The position numbers were made by a program, and so were the translations under genes. A stretch of DNA of 64,000 nucleotides from Pantoea cypripedii (GTDB taxonomy: Bacteria; Pseudomonadota; Gammaproteobacteria; Enterobacterales; Enterobacteriaceae). Shown one piece after another: positions 15,991 through 23,602 of this stretch. Where the stretch lies: the NCBI RefSeq assembly GCF_002095535.1, contig NZ_MLJI01000001.1, positions 292,689 to 356,688 on the forward strand, in the 5' to 3' direction. Position 1 is the first letter of the stretch. Every line of letters starts with the position of its first letter. Below the pieces are notes generated by a model. It worked only from the letters and a program-made list of their open reading frames with translations, did not search any database and was not told the origin of the DNA.

Positions 15991-16222
15991 ATGCTACAGG
16001 CAGCGGGGATCGCTTTATTGTTTAGTATTGATAACGTTTCTCTTCAGGATAATTCCTGGCATCGAAAGCACGAATAGTTCTTCGGGGCAGGAAGTGGGTG
16101 ATCACCAGATTCAGACACAGATCCAGTTTAAAAAAGAGTATGGTGATAAGAATTTCACCGGGTTGTTCATCAATGCTAAACAGAATAATCTGTATTCAGT
16201 GCAGAGTATTAATGTTGATTAA
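15991..16222 (+). pseudogene. Disrupted small ORF, probably frameshifted remnant
   Basis: An ATG at 15991 has an unusually good ribosome-binding site (GTGAGGGG, 8 bases upstream) and opens a short hydrophobic reading frame (MLQAAGIALLFSI) that stops after 28 codons. In the +1 frame from about 16028 an open stretch runs to 16222, ending GLFINAKQNNLYSVQSINVD. The two parts could be one small secreted protein split by a one-base indel. No family is recognised. It lies in AT-richer DNA next to the IS3 remnant. Confidence 0.3.
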
Positions 16223-16464
16223 GTAATAATGAAAGCCCCAATCTCACCGAAATGAGATTGGGTCGGGCGTAAATAGCTTGAATAGCGAGACTTTTGCTGA
16301 TGTGAATCAATTTTACCGCAAAAAAAGAAACAATTCCCTGATGAAACTCATCAGGAAAGCATGGTGCGAATTGTTATGTTACGAACACTGAATTAAATGA
16401 CCTTCATCTCTTCTGGTAAGAACAAATCCCAGCATTAAATCAAATTACAACGGCCCCGATAGTG

Positions 16465-16860
16465 TTAGCGATTATCTGTACCTGAAGGATAGTGATAAAC
16501 GCTGCGGCTAATATCCAGCAAGCGGCAGCTACGACGGGTTCCAATGTCGAAGGTGGTTTGCAAAAAGTTAACCGCCTGGCGCTTTTCATTGGTGGTGAAG
16601 AAGTTTTTCAGTACGCTTTGCAGCATCTCCTTATCAGAACTGAGCGCCTGTAGTTCGCGGGTGAGTATCTGGAGCTTATCCTCCAATTCTTTGATTTTTC
16701 TACCTTCCTCGGAAGAAAGCCCAGAGAACTTTTTCTTCCAGCTATAGAAAGTGGCTTCGGAAATGCCAAGCTCCTCACAAATCTCCCTGACTTTCACTCC
16801 CGTTTCAGAAGCTTTAATGGCATTTGTGATTTGCTCTTCGCTATATCGTGACTTTCTCAT
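16465..16860 (-). pseudogene. IS3-family transposase remnant (OrfA joined to the start of OrfB, truncated)
   Basis: The 131-residue frame begins MRKSRYSEEQITNAIKASE, a typical IS3-family (IS407-like) OrfA with helix-turn-helix (REICEELGISEATFYSWKKKF) and leucine-zipper region. It runs directly into an OrfB-like N-terminus (KRQAVNFLQTTFDIGTRRSC, then RLLDISRSVYHY) without the usual frameshift and stops 7 residues later. The DDE catalytic domain is missing. No terminal inverted repeats or target duplication could be picked out. It is a relic rather than an active element, and it marks the AT-rich insertion zone before the polysaccharide genes. Confidence 0.8.
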
Positions 16861-17386
16861 AAATGCTATTACCTTTCTTATCAATTAGTGGATGAGAATT
16901 ACTGTATTAATATCTGGTACTGCAAAAACACTATTAATGCAGTATTAAAGTGCGCGATTAGAATTGCGAGGATTAAATTAAGTTATTTGTAATAAATATC
17001 ATCATGGGATAAGTCTTATTTTATTATGATTGCCGTTGAACACCTTCCTGGTATTGGGTTTTTGATATAGATTCATTTCATCCCAACTGCGGAAAAATAC
17101 TACATTCATTGGAAAAACGGCATAACCTGCTTGCAAAAATGACAGGATGTGCCAGTAAGCTTTTAGTCGAAATTGAGACTGAAATCGTTTACATCCGCAG
17201 GGTTTCGCGCCGGATTTAATCGGAATTTTCCTGAATTCATTCTCTGAATCCTGATGCGAGTCTCATTTTTCGGACCAGCATGGTCTGAAGTTATTAATTT
17301 AAGTCAGGCCCACTAAGACTTGTTTAATTCTTTTCAAGGACGTTGTACCGCTTGTAGTAGCAGTAAGTAATACTAAGGACGAGTTG
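16861..17386. other. AT-rich intergenic region upstream of the flippase gene
   Basis: About 520 bases, visibly more AT-rich than the flanking genes, with no convincing ORF. It should hold the promoter of the flippase/ATP-grasp pair, but I cannot assign -35/-10 elements with confidence. I see no ops/JUMPstart motif of the kind that precedes many polysaccharide operons. Confidence 0.5.
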
Positions 17387-18643
17387 ATGAAATTAAGCGT
17401 AATGTCAAATGCCGCCTGGATGATGTCTGAGAAGATTGTCTCTGTTTTCGGCGTCATATTTGTTACCTCCTACGTGGCAAAATCCTTTGGCCCAACGGTG
17501 TTTGGTCAAATGGCGTTTTCTACCTCACTTTTCTCTATGGTGCAGACCGTAGCGATGTTTGGCACCGAAACGATACTGTTCAAGACCATCAGCAAGAGTG
17601 CGCCGAAAGGGGTACGTCTGATGAACGTCGCACGTACGTTGCGGTTAGCGTTATTGGTGCTGACCTCGGTGCCGGTGTTGATTTGGGTCTGGTACAACAT
17701 GCAGGAAAACTTCCTTGCGTTTGCGCTGGCCTCATTCATCGCCTCGGTATTTGTCACCCAGGACACCTTCAGCGTGTATAACAATGCGCGCCTGGCCTCA
17801 CGTCTCAATACCATTGCTAACTCTGTTGGTCTGCTACTGGGCTTCGCACTCAGTTTCGCCATTGCCTGGTTTCGGCTTAGCCCGTTATGGCTGACCCTGT
17901 CGATCGTCGCCGTGACGCTGGTTCCTTACGCTATCAAGCGTTACAACTTTTACCGCGAGAACCAGGAGCAATCACCGGCGCGCGTGAAACGTGGCCCTTA
18001 TCTGCGTTACCTGCTGTATGCCGGACTGCCATTGGCGATCTCCAGCATCTTTATTTCGGTACAGGTGAAAACCGCGCAAATGTTCCTGGTCGGTATCGCT
18101 TCAGCACGCGATCTCGGGTTGTTCGCAGCGGCCAATACCATTTCGGCATCGTGGACCTTTATTCCACTGGCCATCATCACTTCCAGCTTTTCGGAAATAT
18201 TCAGAGAACGTGGCGAAGCGGCAATTAAGCTTACGGCGCGTCTGAATGGGTATGTGTTGGGTGTTTCACTGATTCTGTTATTTGTCATCGCCTTATATGG
18301 TGAAAAAATAATCATTGCTTTATATGGTCACGATTACACGCAGTCGGGAAGTCTCATTACGTTGCTATCGATAGCCTCCAGTTTTTCGGCGATGGGGACT
18401 GTCGCATATCGCTATATCGTTAAAGAGGGTGGATTTAATTATCTGCTCAGGAAAATTCTCTGCCTGGTCGCCATCGGTCTTCCGATGTCGTGGTGGCTGA
18501 TCCAGGGGTACGGCATCATGGGGGCTGCCTGGAGCGTTTTCCTGACAGAACTTCTGTCCCTCACCGTAATGAATTACTTCTTCAGAAACGGCGTCATTTA
18601 CAAGATTCAGGTTTCCTCACTCAACTACAAAACCTACAAATGA
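17387..18643 (+). CDS. Polysaccharide (O-unit) flippase, Wzx/MATE-like superfamily
   Basis: A 418-residue, highly hydrophobic protein with about 12-14 membrane segments. The N-terminus NAAWMMSEKIVSVFGVIFVTSYVA and FGPTVFGQMAFSTSLFSMVQ is typical of Wzx-type flippases that move undecaprenyl-linked sugar units across the inner membrane. Later segments include YLLYAGLPLAISSIFISV and GLFAAANTISASWTFIPLA. The start is the ATG at 17387, with AAGGA 7 bases upstream, rather than the TTG before it. The downstream ATP-grasp gene begins 8 bases after the stop. No polymerase, glycosyltransferase or sugar-nucleotide gene is near, so the pair is an orphan and the sugar substrate is unknown. Confidence 0.83.
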   Translation: MKLSVMSNAAWMMSEKIVSVFGVIFVTSYVAKSFGPTVFGQMAFSTSLFSMVQTVAMFGTETILFKTISKSAPKGVRLMNVARTLRLALLVLTSVPVLIWVWYNMQENFLAFALASFIASVFVTQDTFSVYNNARLASRLNTIANSVGLLLGFALSFAIAWFRLSPLWLTLSIVAVTLVPYAIKRYNFYRENQEQSPARVKRGPYLRYLLYAGLPLAISSIFISVQVKTAQMFLVGIASARDLGLFAAANTISASWTFIPLAIITSSFSEIFRERGEAAIKLTARLNGYVLGVSLILLFVIALYGEKIIIALYGHDYTQSGSLITLLSIASSFSAMGTVAYRYIVKEGGFNYLLRKILCLVAIGLPMSWWLIQGYGIMGAAWSVFLTELLSLTVMNYFFRNGVIYKIQVSSLNYKTYK

Positions 18644-18651
18644 GGTCAGAT

Positions 18652-19602
18652 ATGCTTAAGTTGAAAGATGAACTGAGAAAAAGTGTGCGGTATTTCATCA
18701 GGAAAATGCCCTGGGCTTATCAGGATCGGATTTTTTACTTCCGTAAATTCCGCCGCCTGCCCAATCTGCGTGAGCCGAAAGTGTTTAACGAGAAGATCCT
18801 GTACCGTAAGTTTGTTTATGGCGACTATCAGAATTATGGTCGTCTGTCGGATAAATATTCGGTGCGTGATTACGTCGCTGAAAAGATAGGCGGTGAATAT
18901 TTGATTCCATTGCTGTATGAAACCAGCGATCCGCATTCACTGCATACGCTGCCGAGCTGGAAGAACACGGTGATCAAGCCAAATCACGGTTCCAATATGG
19001 TGGAAATCCTGCTGGAAGAACCGGATGCGCTGAAAAAGCAGCAGATCATCAGCAACTGCCAGCGCTGGCTGAAAAAAGATTATGCGGATGAGGCGCGTGA
19101 GATTCATTACCGCTACATCAAGCCGCGCATTCTGGTGGAGAAATATATTGGTGATGGGAAAACCGCGCCGATTGATTACAAGTTCCATATGTTTAATAAA
19201 CGCGATGGTAACTTCGAATTTGTGTTGCAGGTGATTTACAACAGATGCAATCCGCTGATATCAATGAATTTTTATGTCAATAATCTGGACGAGGCCTATC
19301 ACAAAATCCGTGATACCGGCCTGGATATCTCGTCGCAGCTGGCAGCACTGCAACATGCCTTAGCGTTGAGTAAGAAACTGGCGAGTGATTTCGATTATGT
19401 TCGTGTTGATTGGTATATCCACGAACAGCAGGTTTACTTTGGCGAGCTGACTTTTACGCCTGGCGCTGGGATGGTCACCGGACTGGATCGTGGGCTTAAT
19501 CAGATGATGGGTGATATGTGGATTCAGGACCGTCTCGGTGCGAAGACGCCGGGCGGTGCGGTGGGGGATGTCAAGATCCCGGCCGTATTGAAGAAAATTT
19601 GA
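18652..19602 (+). CDS. TupA-like ATP-grasp protein linked to polysaccharide modification
   Basis: A 316-residue protein with the hallmarks of the TupA-like ATP-grasp family (PF14305): an N-terminal segment PKVFNEKILYRKFVYGDYQN, then VIKPNHGSNMVEILL, ILVEKYIGDGKTAPIDYKFH, and the metal-binding end DWYIHEQQVYFGELTFTPGAGM. ATP-grasp enzymes ligate a carboxylate to an amine or hydroxyl with ATP; the family is named for teichuronopeptide synthesis and is common in capsule and O-antigen loci. It probably adds an amino acid or similar group to the glycan exported by the flippase next to it. I choose the ATG at 18652, with GAGG overlapping the flippase stop; an ATG at 18640 in the ATGA overlap is possible. 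A strong terminator follows. Confidence 0.8.
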   Translation: MLKLKDELRKSVRYFIRKMPWAYQDRIFYFRKFRRLPNLREPKVFNEKILYRKFVYGDYQNYGRLSDKYSVRDYVAEKIGGEYLIPLLYETSDPHSLHTLPSWKNTVIKPNHGSNMVEILLEEPDALKKQQIISNCQRWLKKDYADEAREIHYRYIKPRILVEKYIGDGKTAPIDYKFHMFNKRDGNFEFVLQVIYNRCNPLISMNFYVNNLDEAYHKIRDTGLDISSQLAALQHALALSKKLASDFDYVRVDWYIHEQQVYFGELTFTPGAGMVTGLDRGLNQMMGDMWIQDRLGAKTPGGAVGDVKIPAVLKKI

Positions 19603-19614
19603 AATCACACAGCA

Positions 19615-19648
19615 AAATAAAAAACCCCGCGATGCGGGGTTTTTTATT
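19615..19648 (+). terminator. Rho-independent terminator of the flippase/ATP-grasp operon
   Basis: Stem AACCCCGC-GAT-GCGGGGTT flanked by A and T runs, 12 bases after the stop. The A/T symmetry lets it also serve the convergent yjcB transcript. Confidence 0.9.
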
Positions 19649-19657
19649 GGGGGGAAA

Positions 19658-19939
19658 TCAGGGCATTGGCCAATCGGCAGGGGTCTGGCTCATCACCTCA
19701 ACGAAGGCGTTTTTGGTGATTTCCATAAAGTTATGCAGATTTTCCATGCTCAGGGTGATTCCCAGCAGGCCGGTGACAAACCAGCAGGACATGCCCAGGC
19801 CGATTCCGCCGCACATCAGCGCCATCACATGGTGGCTGTTCTGACGAAAACGAATTTTCAGGGTGCTGGCGAAAAACATCATTATTGCGCTCAGCAATTC
19901 CCAGCGCATAACGATAAGACTGGTGGTTAAAGTAGCCAT
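19658..19939 (-). CDS. yjcB: YjcB, small inner-membrane protein
   Basis: A 93-residue protein, the length of E. coli YjcB, with the same start MATLTT, followed by RWELLSAIMMFFASTLKIRF and ending SQTPADWPMP. It has two or three hydrophobic segments and no known function. The ATG at 19939 has AGAGG about 11 bases upstream; an earlier in-frame ATG (19978) would add residues absent in E. coli. Its presence between the ssb and soxS regions follows E. coli gene order. Confidence 0.85.
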   Translation of the reverse strand: MATLTTSLIVMRWELLSAIMMFFASTLKIRFRQNSHHVMALMCGGIGLGMSCWFVTGLLGITLSMENLHNFMEITKNAFVEVMSQTPADWPMP

Positions 19940-20200
19940 CTGCAACGAACCTCTATGAATCAGTAACATCCCTGACATTCATCGGACATCACTGGCGGCA
20001 AAGAAGGAAGGTCAGGGAGGCCCTTCAGGCCGTCGTATTACGCATTATTTTGTGACTTGTGTCACATTATATCACTCGATTTGAAATTTTGAACAAAATT
20101 TATACCTGGTATGGTAGAAAAAATTTTATCGACGTTGTGCGAGGTGCGATTGATAGGCAGGGGGGACGAACTGCGCCCGCAGGGGGGCGCGCAGACAGGA

Positions 20201-20629
20201 TTAGCGGATCGGGCAGCACTCGCCGGTGGTACGCTGGGTAAAGCTGGCCAGGTTCTCGTTGCAATCAAAGCTCACCAGGCGTGGACGCTGGATCATCGCC
20301 TGACGACGCATGGTGTGGCGATAGGCCGTCGGTGTTTGCGAGAACTGACGACGAAACACGCGGGAAAAAGTTTGTTGCGAGTCATAGCCGTACTGCATCG
20401 CAATATCAAATACCGGGCGTTGCGTCTGGCGCAGTGCTTCTGCTGCCAGCGTTAAACGGCGTTCGCGGATATAGCCGCCCAACGTTTGTTTCGTCACGGT
20501 ACGGAACATACGTTGCAGGTGCCATTTGGAATAACCTGATTTGGCCGCTACTTCATCAATTGACAGGGTTTTATCCAGATTCTGATCGATCCAGTGCGTC
20601 AGTGAATGAATGATTTCCTCTTGCATCAT
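20201..20629 (-). CDS. soxS: Superoxide response activator SoxS, with a C-terminal extension
   Basis: An AraC-type activator of the superoxide regulon. The first 107 or so residues match E. coli SoxS: SGYSKWHLQRMFRTVTKQTLGGYI is the first helix-turn-helix region and FDIAMQYGYDSQQTFSRVFRRQ the second. The protein here has 142 residues, with about 35 extra at the C-terminus that end TQRTTGECCPIR and contain three cysteines; E. coli SoxS stops at YRHRL. The start (first of two ATGs) has AGGA 7 bases upstream. It is divergent from soxR, and its promoter is the SoxR-type 19-base-spacer promoter. The extension appears real because the frame stays open without a stop. Confidence 0.93.
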   Translation of the reverse strand: MMQEEIIHSLTHWIDQNLDKTLSIDEVAAKSGYSKWHLQRMFRTVTKQTLGGYIRERRLTLAAEALRQTQRPVFDIAMQYGYDSQQTFSRVFRRQFSQTPTAYRHTMRRQAMIQRPRLVSFDCNENLASFTQRTTGECCPIR

Positions 20630-20674
20630 AACCACATCCTTCTGAGTAGAGATTCGAAGTTTCAATGGGGAACG

Positions 20675-20705
20675 AGTATAATTCCTCAAGTTAACTTGAG
20701 GTAAA
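20675..20705 (-). promoter_or_regulatory. soxS promoter with SoxR site and 19-bp spacer
   Basis: On the minus strand, -35 TTTACC (20705-20700) and -10 TATACT (20680-20675) are separated by exactly 19 bases, the overlong spacer of SoxR/MerR-activated promoters. The spacer is filled by the 18-bp perfect palindrome CCTCAAGTTAACTTGAGG (20684-20701), the SoxR site known in E. coli. Oxidised SoxR twists this DNA to align the two elements. Confidence 0.95.
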
Positions 20706-20712
20706 GAGCCAA

Positions 20713-21189
20713 ATGAAAAAAGAACGCAACTACCCGAAGCCGGTACTGACGCCGGGCGAAGTGGCAAAGCGCAGCGGCGTGGCGGTCTCGGCGCTACATT
20801 TTTATGAGACCAAAGGATTGATCTCCAGCACGCGCAATAACGGCAACCAGCGGCGTTACAGCCGCGATGTGCTGCGCCGCGTGGCGATCATTAAAATCGC
20901 GCAACGTATCGGTATTCCTCTCGCCACGGTGAGCGATAGCCTGATGCATGTGCCTGCCAACAAACGTATGTCGACCCAGGAATGGGACGCGCTGACCCAG
21001 CACTGGCGCGAGGAACTGGATAAACGCATCGAAACGCTTACGCGCCTGCGTAACGATCTCGACGGTTGTATTGGGTGCGGTTGTCTGTCGATGCGTGATT
21101 GTCCGCTGCGTAACCCCGGCGACCGATTGGCAGAACAAGGTTCAGGGGCGGTGTTACTCGATCCACAACAGGACGAGCAGAAACGCTAA
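20713..21189 (+). CDS. soxR: Redox-sensing transcriptional activator SoxR
   Basis: A 158-residue MerR-family protein (E. coli 154). The N-terminal winged helix contains [20 protein letters not shown]. The [2Fe-2S] ligands are Cys119, Cys122, Cys124 and Cys130 in [12 protein letters not shown], at the E. coli positions. Oxidation of the cluster by redox-cycling compounds turns on soxS. The start lies 11 bases after the SoxR palindrome, so SoxR also represses itself from this site. A GST gene follows 50 bases downstream on the same strand. Intact. Confidence 0.97.
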   Translation: MKKERNYPKPVLTPGEVAKRSGVAVSALHFYETKGLISSTRNNGNQRRYSRDVLRRVAIIKIAQRIGIPLATVSDSLMHVPANKRMSTQEWDALTQHWREELDKRIETLTRLRNDLDGCIGCGCLSMRDCPLRNPGDRLAEQGSGAVLLDPQQDEQKR

Positions 21190-21239
21190 GACGTCATCAT
21201 CTATACTTGCCGGGTCAATCCATTGGTCAGGAAGCCATG

Positions 21240-21905
21240 ATGATCACCGTTCACCATCTTGAAAATTCCCGTTCACATCGGGTGCTGTGGCTGCTGGAAG
21301 AGTTATCAGTGCCTTACCAAATTAAGCGTTACCAACGTGAAGGCACCTTGCTGGCACCGGAGTCGCTGAAAAAAGTCCATCCGCTGGGCAAATCCCCGGT
21401 GATCACCGATGGCAATCGGGTGGTGGCGGAGTCCGGGGCCATCCTCGAATATCTGGCAGAAAAATATGACGCCGAGTATCGGCTGAAACCTGGTGATGAG
21501 GATGCGCAGATTCAGGCCCGCTACTGGCTGCATTACGCCGAGGGATCGCTGATGCCGCTGCTGGTGATGAAACTGGTGTTCGGCCAGTTGGGCAAAAAGC
21601 CGGTGCCCTGGCTGCTGCGTCCGGCGGGCAAAGCGCTCAGCGCGGGTATCCAGAAAGCGTGGCTGAACAAGCAGCTGGCGCTGCATGGTAGCGTGATTGA
21701 GCAACATCTCAGCCAGCACCCTTACTTTGCCGGTCATCGTTTTACCATCGCCGATATCCAGATGAGTTTTCCGTTGCTGGCAATGCGCGCGCGTACCGGT
21801 CTGCGCGATATGCCCGCCAGTCTGCGCTGGCTGGAAGGGATGGAACAACGGGCGGCCTGGCAGCGGGCGCTGGAGCAGGGCGGTCCGATAAATTTCAGCG
21901 GTTAA
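21240..21905 (+). CDS. Glutathione S-transferase family protein
   Basis: A 221-residue cytosolic GST. The N-terminal thioredoxin-like domain has the motif HHLENSRSHRVLWLLEELSV with the catalytic serine region near residue 10, and SGAILEYLAEKY forms the glutathione gamma-glutamyl site. The C-terminal helical domain contains YFAGHRFTIADIQMSFPL, the N-capping box. It conjugates or reduces electrophiles with glutathione; the substrate is unknown. Of two adjacent ATGs I take the second (21240), 7 bases after AGGA. It lies directly after soxR, so a role in the oxidative-stress response is plausible, but no Sox box was identified upstream. Confidence 0.88.
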   Translation: MITVHHLENSRSHRVLWLLEELSVPYQIKRYQREGTLLAPESLKKVHPLGKSPVITDGNRVVAESGAILEYLAEKYDAEYRLKPGDEDAQIQARYWLHYAEGSLMPLLVMKLVFGQLGKKPVPWLLRPAGKALSAGIQKAWLNKQLALHGSVIEQHLSQHPYFAGHRFTIADIQMSFPLLAMRARTGLRDMPASLRWLEGMEQRAAWQRALEQGGPINFSG

Positions 21906-22007
21906 ATCCGTTATGCCAGATTATCAGTTGAAAACCGCCCGCCATTAACCGGATAATCGTTTGCCTTTTTTCTGTGTTTCCCCTTTTACGACCAGAAATA
22001 CGCGGCT

Positions 22008-22023
22008 ACGTAAACGTTTGCTT
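22008..22023. promoter_or_regulatory. PurR-like operator upstream of ghxP
   Basis: ACGTAAACGTTTGCTT fits the PurR consensus ACGCAAACGTTTKCNT with one mismatch, and lies 91 bases before the ghxP start. PurR with hypoxanthine or guanine represses purine genes; ghxP is a predicted or known PurR target in enterobacteria. A weaker partial copy, AATCGTTTGCC, occurs at 21955-21965. Confidence 0.8.
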
Positions 22024-22113
22024 TGTTTCTTCACCGGAGAGACGTGCACCAGGACGGCAGGAAAACGGTAGCCGTGCGGCCACTCACAACACAAAAAATG
22101 CAGAGGATTAATT

Positions 22114-23463
22114 ATGTCTGGCGATTCTCGCCCGGCCAGTGGAAAACTGGACGCCTGGTTCAAGATTTCAGCACGCGGTAGCAGCGTGCGTCAGGAAGTG
22201 CTGGCAGGGTTAACCACCTTCCTGGCAATGGTTTATTCCGTCATTGTGGTGCCGGGCATGCTCGGCAAAGCGGGTTTTTCTCCGACGGCGGTCTTCGTCG
22301 CGACCTGCCTGGTGGCAAGCTTTGGTTCCCTCCTGATGGGGCTGTGGGCCAACCTGCCTATGGCCATCGGTTGCGCCATCTCGCTGACCGCCTTCACCGC
22401 CTTCAGCCTGGTGCTGGGGCAGCATATCAGTGTGCCGATTGCCCTCGGGGCGGTGTTCCTGATGGGGCTGCTGTTTACCGTGATCTCTGCCACCGGCATT
22501 CGTGCGTGGATTTTGCGTAACCTGCCGATGGGGGTAGCGCATGGCACGGGCATCGGTATCGGCCTGTTCCTGCTGCTGATTGCCGCCGATAGCATTGGCC
22601 TGGTGGTGAAAAATCCGGCGGCCGGTTTGCCAGTGGAGTTGGGGCACTTTGCCTCCTTCCCGGTGATCATGGCGCTGGTCGGGCTGGCAGCCATCTTCGG
22701 GCTGGAAAAACGTCGTGTACCGGGCGGCATCCTGCTGACCATTGTCGGGATCTCCATTGTCGGATTGATTTTCGATCCGGCGGTGAAGTATCAGGGGCTG
22801 TTTGCCATGCCGAGCCTGAAAGATGCCAGCGGCCAGTCGCTGGTGTTTAGCCTCGACATCATGGGCGCGCTGCAACCAGCGGTATTGCCAACGGTGCTGG
22901 CATTGGTCATGACCGCGGTGTTTGATGCCACTGGCACCATTCGCGCGGTGGCCGGGCAAGCCAATCTGCTGGATAAAGACGGGCAGATCATTAATGGCGG
23001 TCGCGCGCTGACCACCGACTCGGTCAGCAGCCTGTTTGCCGGCCTGGTGGGTGCCTCTCCGGCAGCGGTGTACATCGAATCGGCGGCCGGTACGGCGGCG
23101 GGCGGTAAAACCGGTCTGACGGCGATTGTGGTTGGCCTGCTGTTCCTGGTGATTCTGTTTATGTCGCCTCTGGCGTATCTGGTCCCTGCTTACGCCACCG
23201 CGCCAGCGCTGATGTACGTGGGTTTACTGATGCTGAGCAACGTGGCGAAGATCGATTTCAACGATTTTGTCGATGCCATGTCCGGCCTGCTGACGGCGGT
23301 GTTTATCGTGCTGACCTGCAACATTGTCACCGGCATCATGCTCGGCTTCGCGGCGCTGGTGATTGGTCGCCTGTTTGCCGGTGAGTGGCGTAAGCTGAAT
23401 TTCGGCACCGTGGTGATTGCTGTGGCGTTGGTGGCTTTCTACGCCGGTGGCTGGGCCATCTGA
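22114..23463 (+). CDS. ghxP: Guanine/hypoxanthine permease GhxP
   Basis: A 449-residue protein, exactly the E. coli GhxP (YjcD) length, of the NCS2/AzgA-type nucleobase:cation symporters. Segments such as [39 protein letters not shown] and [19 protein letters not shown] are those of the E. coli protein. It imports guanine and hypoxanthine with protons across the inner membrane for salvage. About 14 membrane segments. The start is ATGTCTGGCG; the upstream region is long (about 200 bases) and holds the PurR-like box. Terminator at 23507. Confidence 0.96.
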   Translation: MSGDSRPASGKLDAWFKISARGSSVRQEVLAGLTTFLAMVYSVIVVPGMLGKAGFSPTAVFVATCLVASFGSLLMGLWANLPMAIGCAISLTAFTAFSLVLGQHISVPIALGAVFLMGLLFTVISATGIRAWILRNLPMGVAHGTGIGIGLFLLLIAADSIGLVVKNPAAGLPVELGHFASFPVIMALVGLAAIFGLEKRRVPGGILLTIVGISIVGLIFDPAVKYQGLFAMPSLKDASGQSLVFSLDIMGALQPAVLPTVLALVMTAVFDATGTIRAVAGQANLLDKDGQIINGGRALTTDSVSSLFAGLVGASPAAVYIESAAGTAAGGKTGLTAIVVGLLFLVILFMSPLAYLVPAYATAPALMYVGLLMLSNVAKIDFNDFVDAMSGLLTAVFIVLTCNIVTGIMLGFAALVIGRLFAGEWRKLNFGTVVIAVALVAFYAGGWAI

Positions 23464-23506
23464 TCTGAAAATCTCCTGAAGTCCGAATTATTATCTTTCC
23501 TTGCTG

Positions 23507-23547
23507 TGCCGCACGTCGGGTTTTCCTGTCGTGCGGCATTTTGTTTT
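23507..23547 (+). terminator. Rho-independent terminator of ghxP
   Basis: TGCCGCACG pairs with CGTGCGGCA (14-base loop), followed by TTTTGTTTT. Confidence 0.85.
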
Positions 23548-23602
23548 ACACTTTCCAGCGCAACAACATCGCTTTAACGATTACGATTCGCCTAAGGAAA
23601 GC

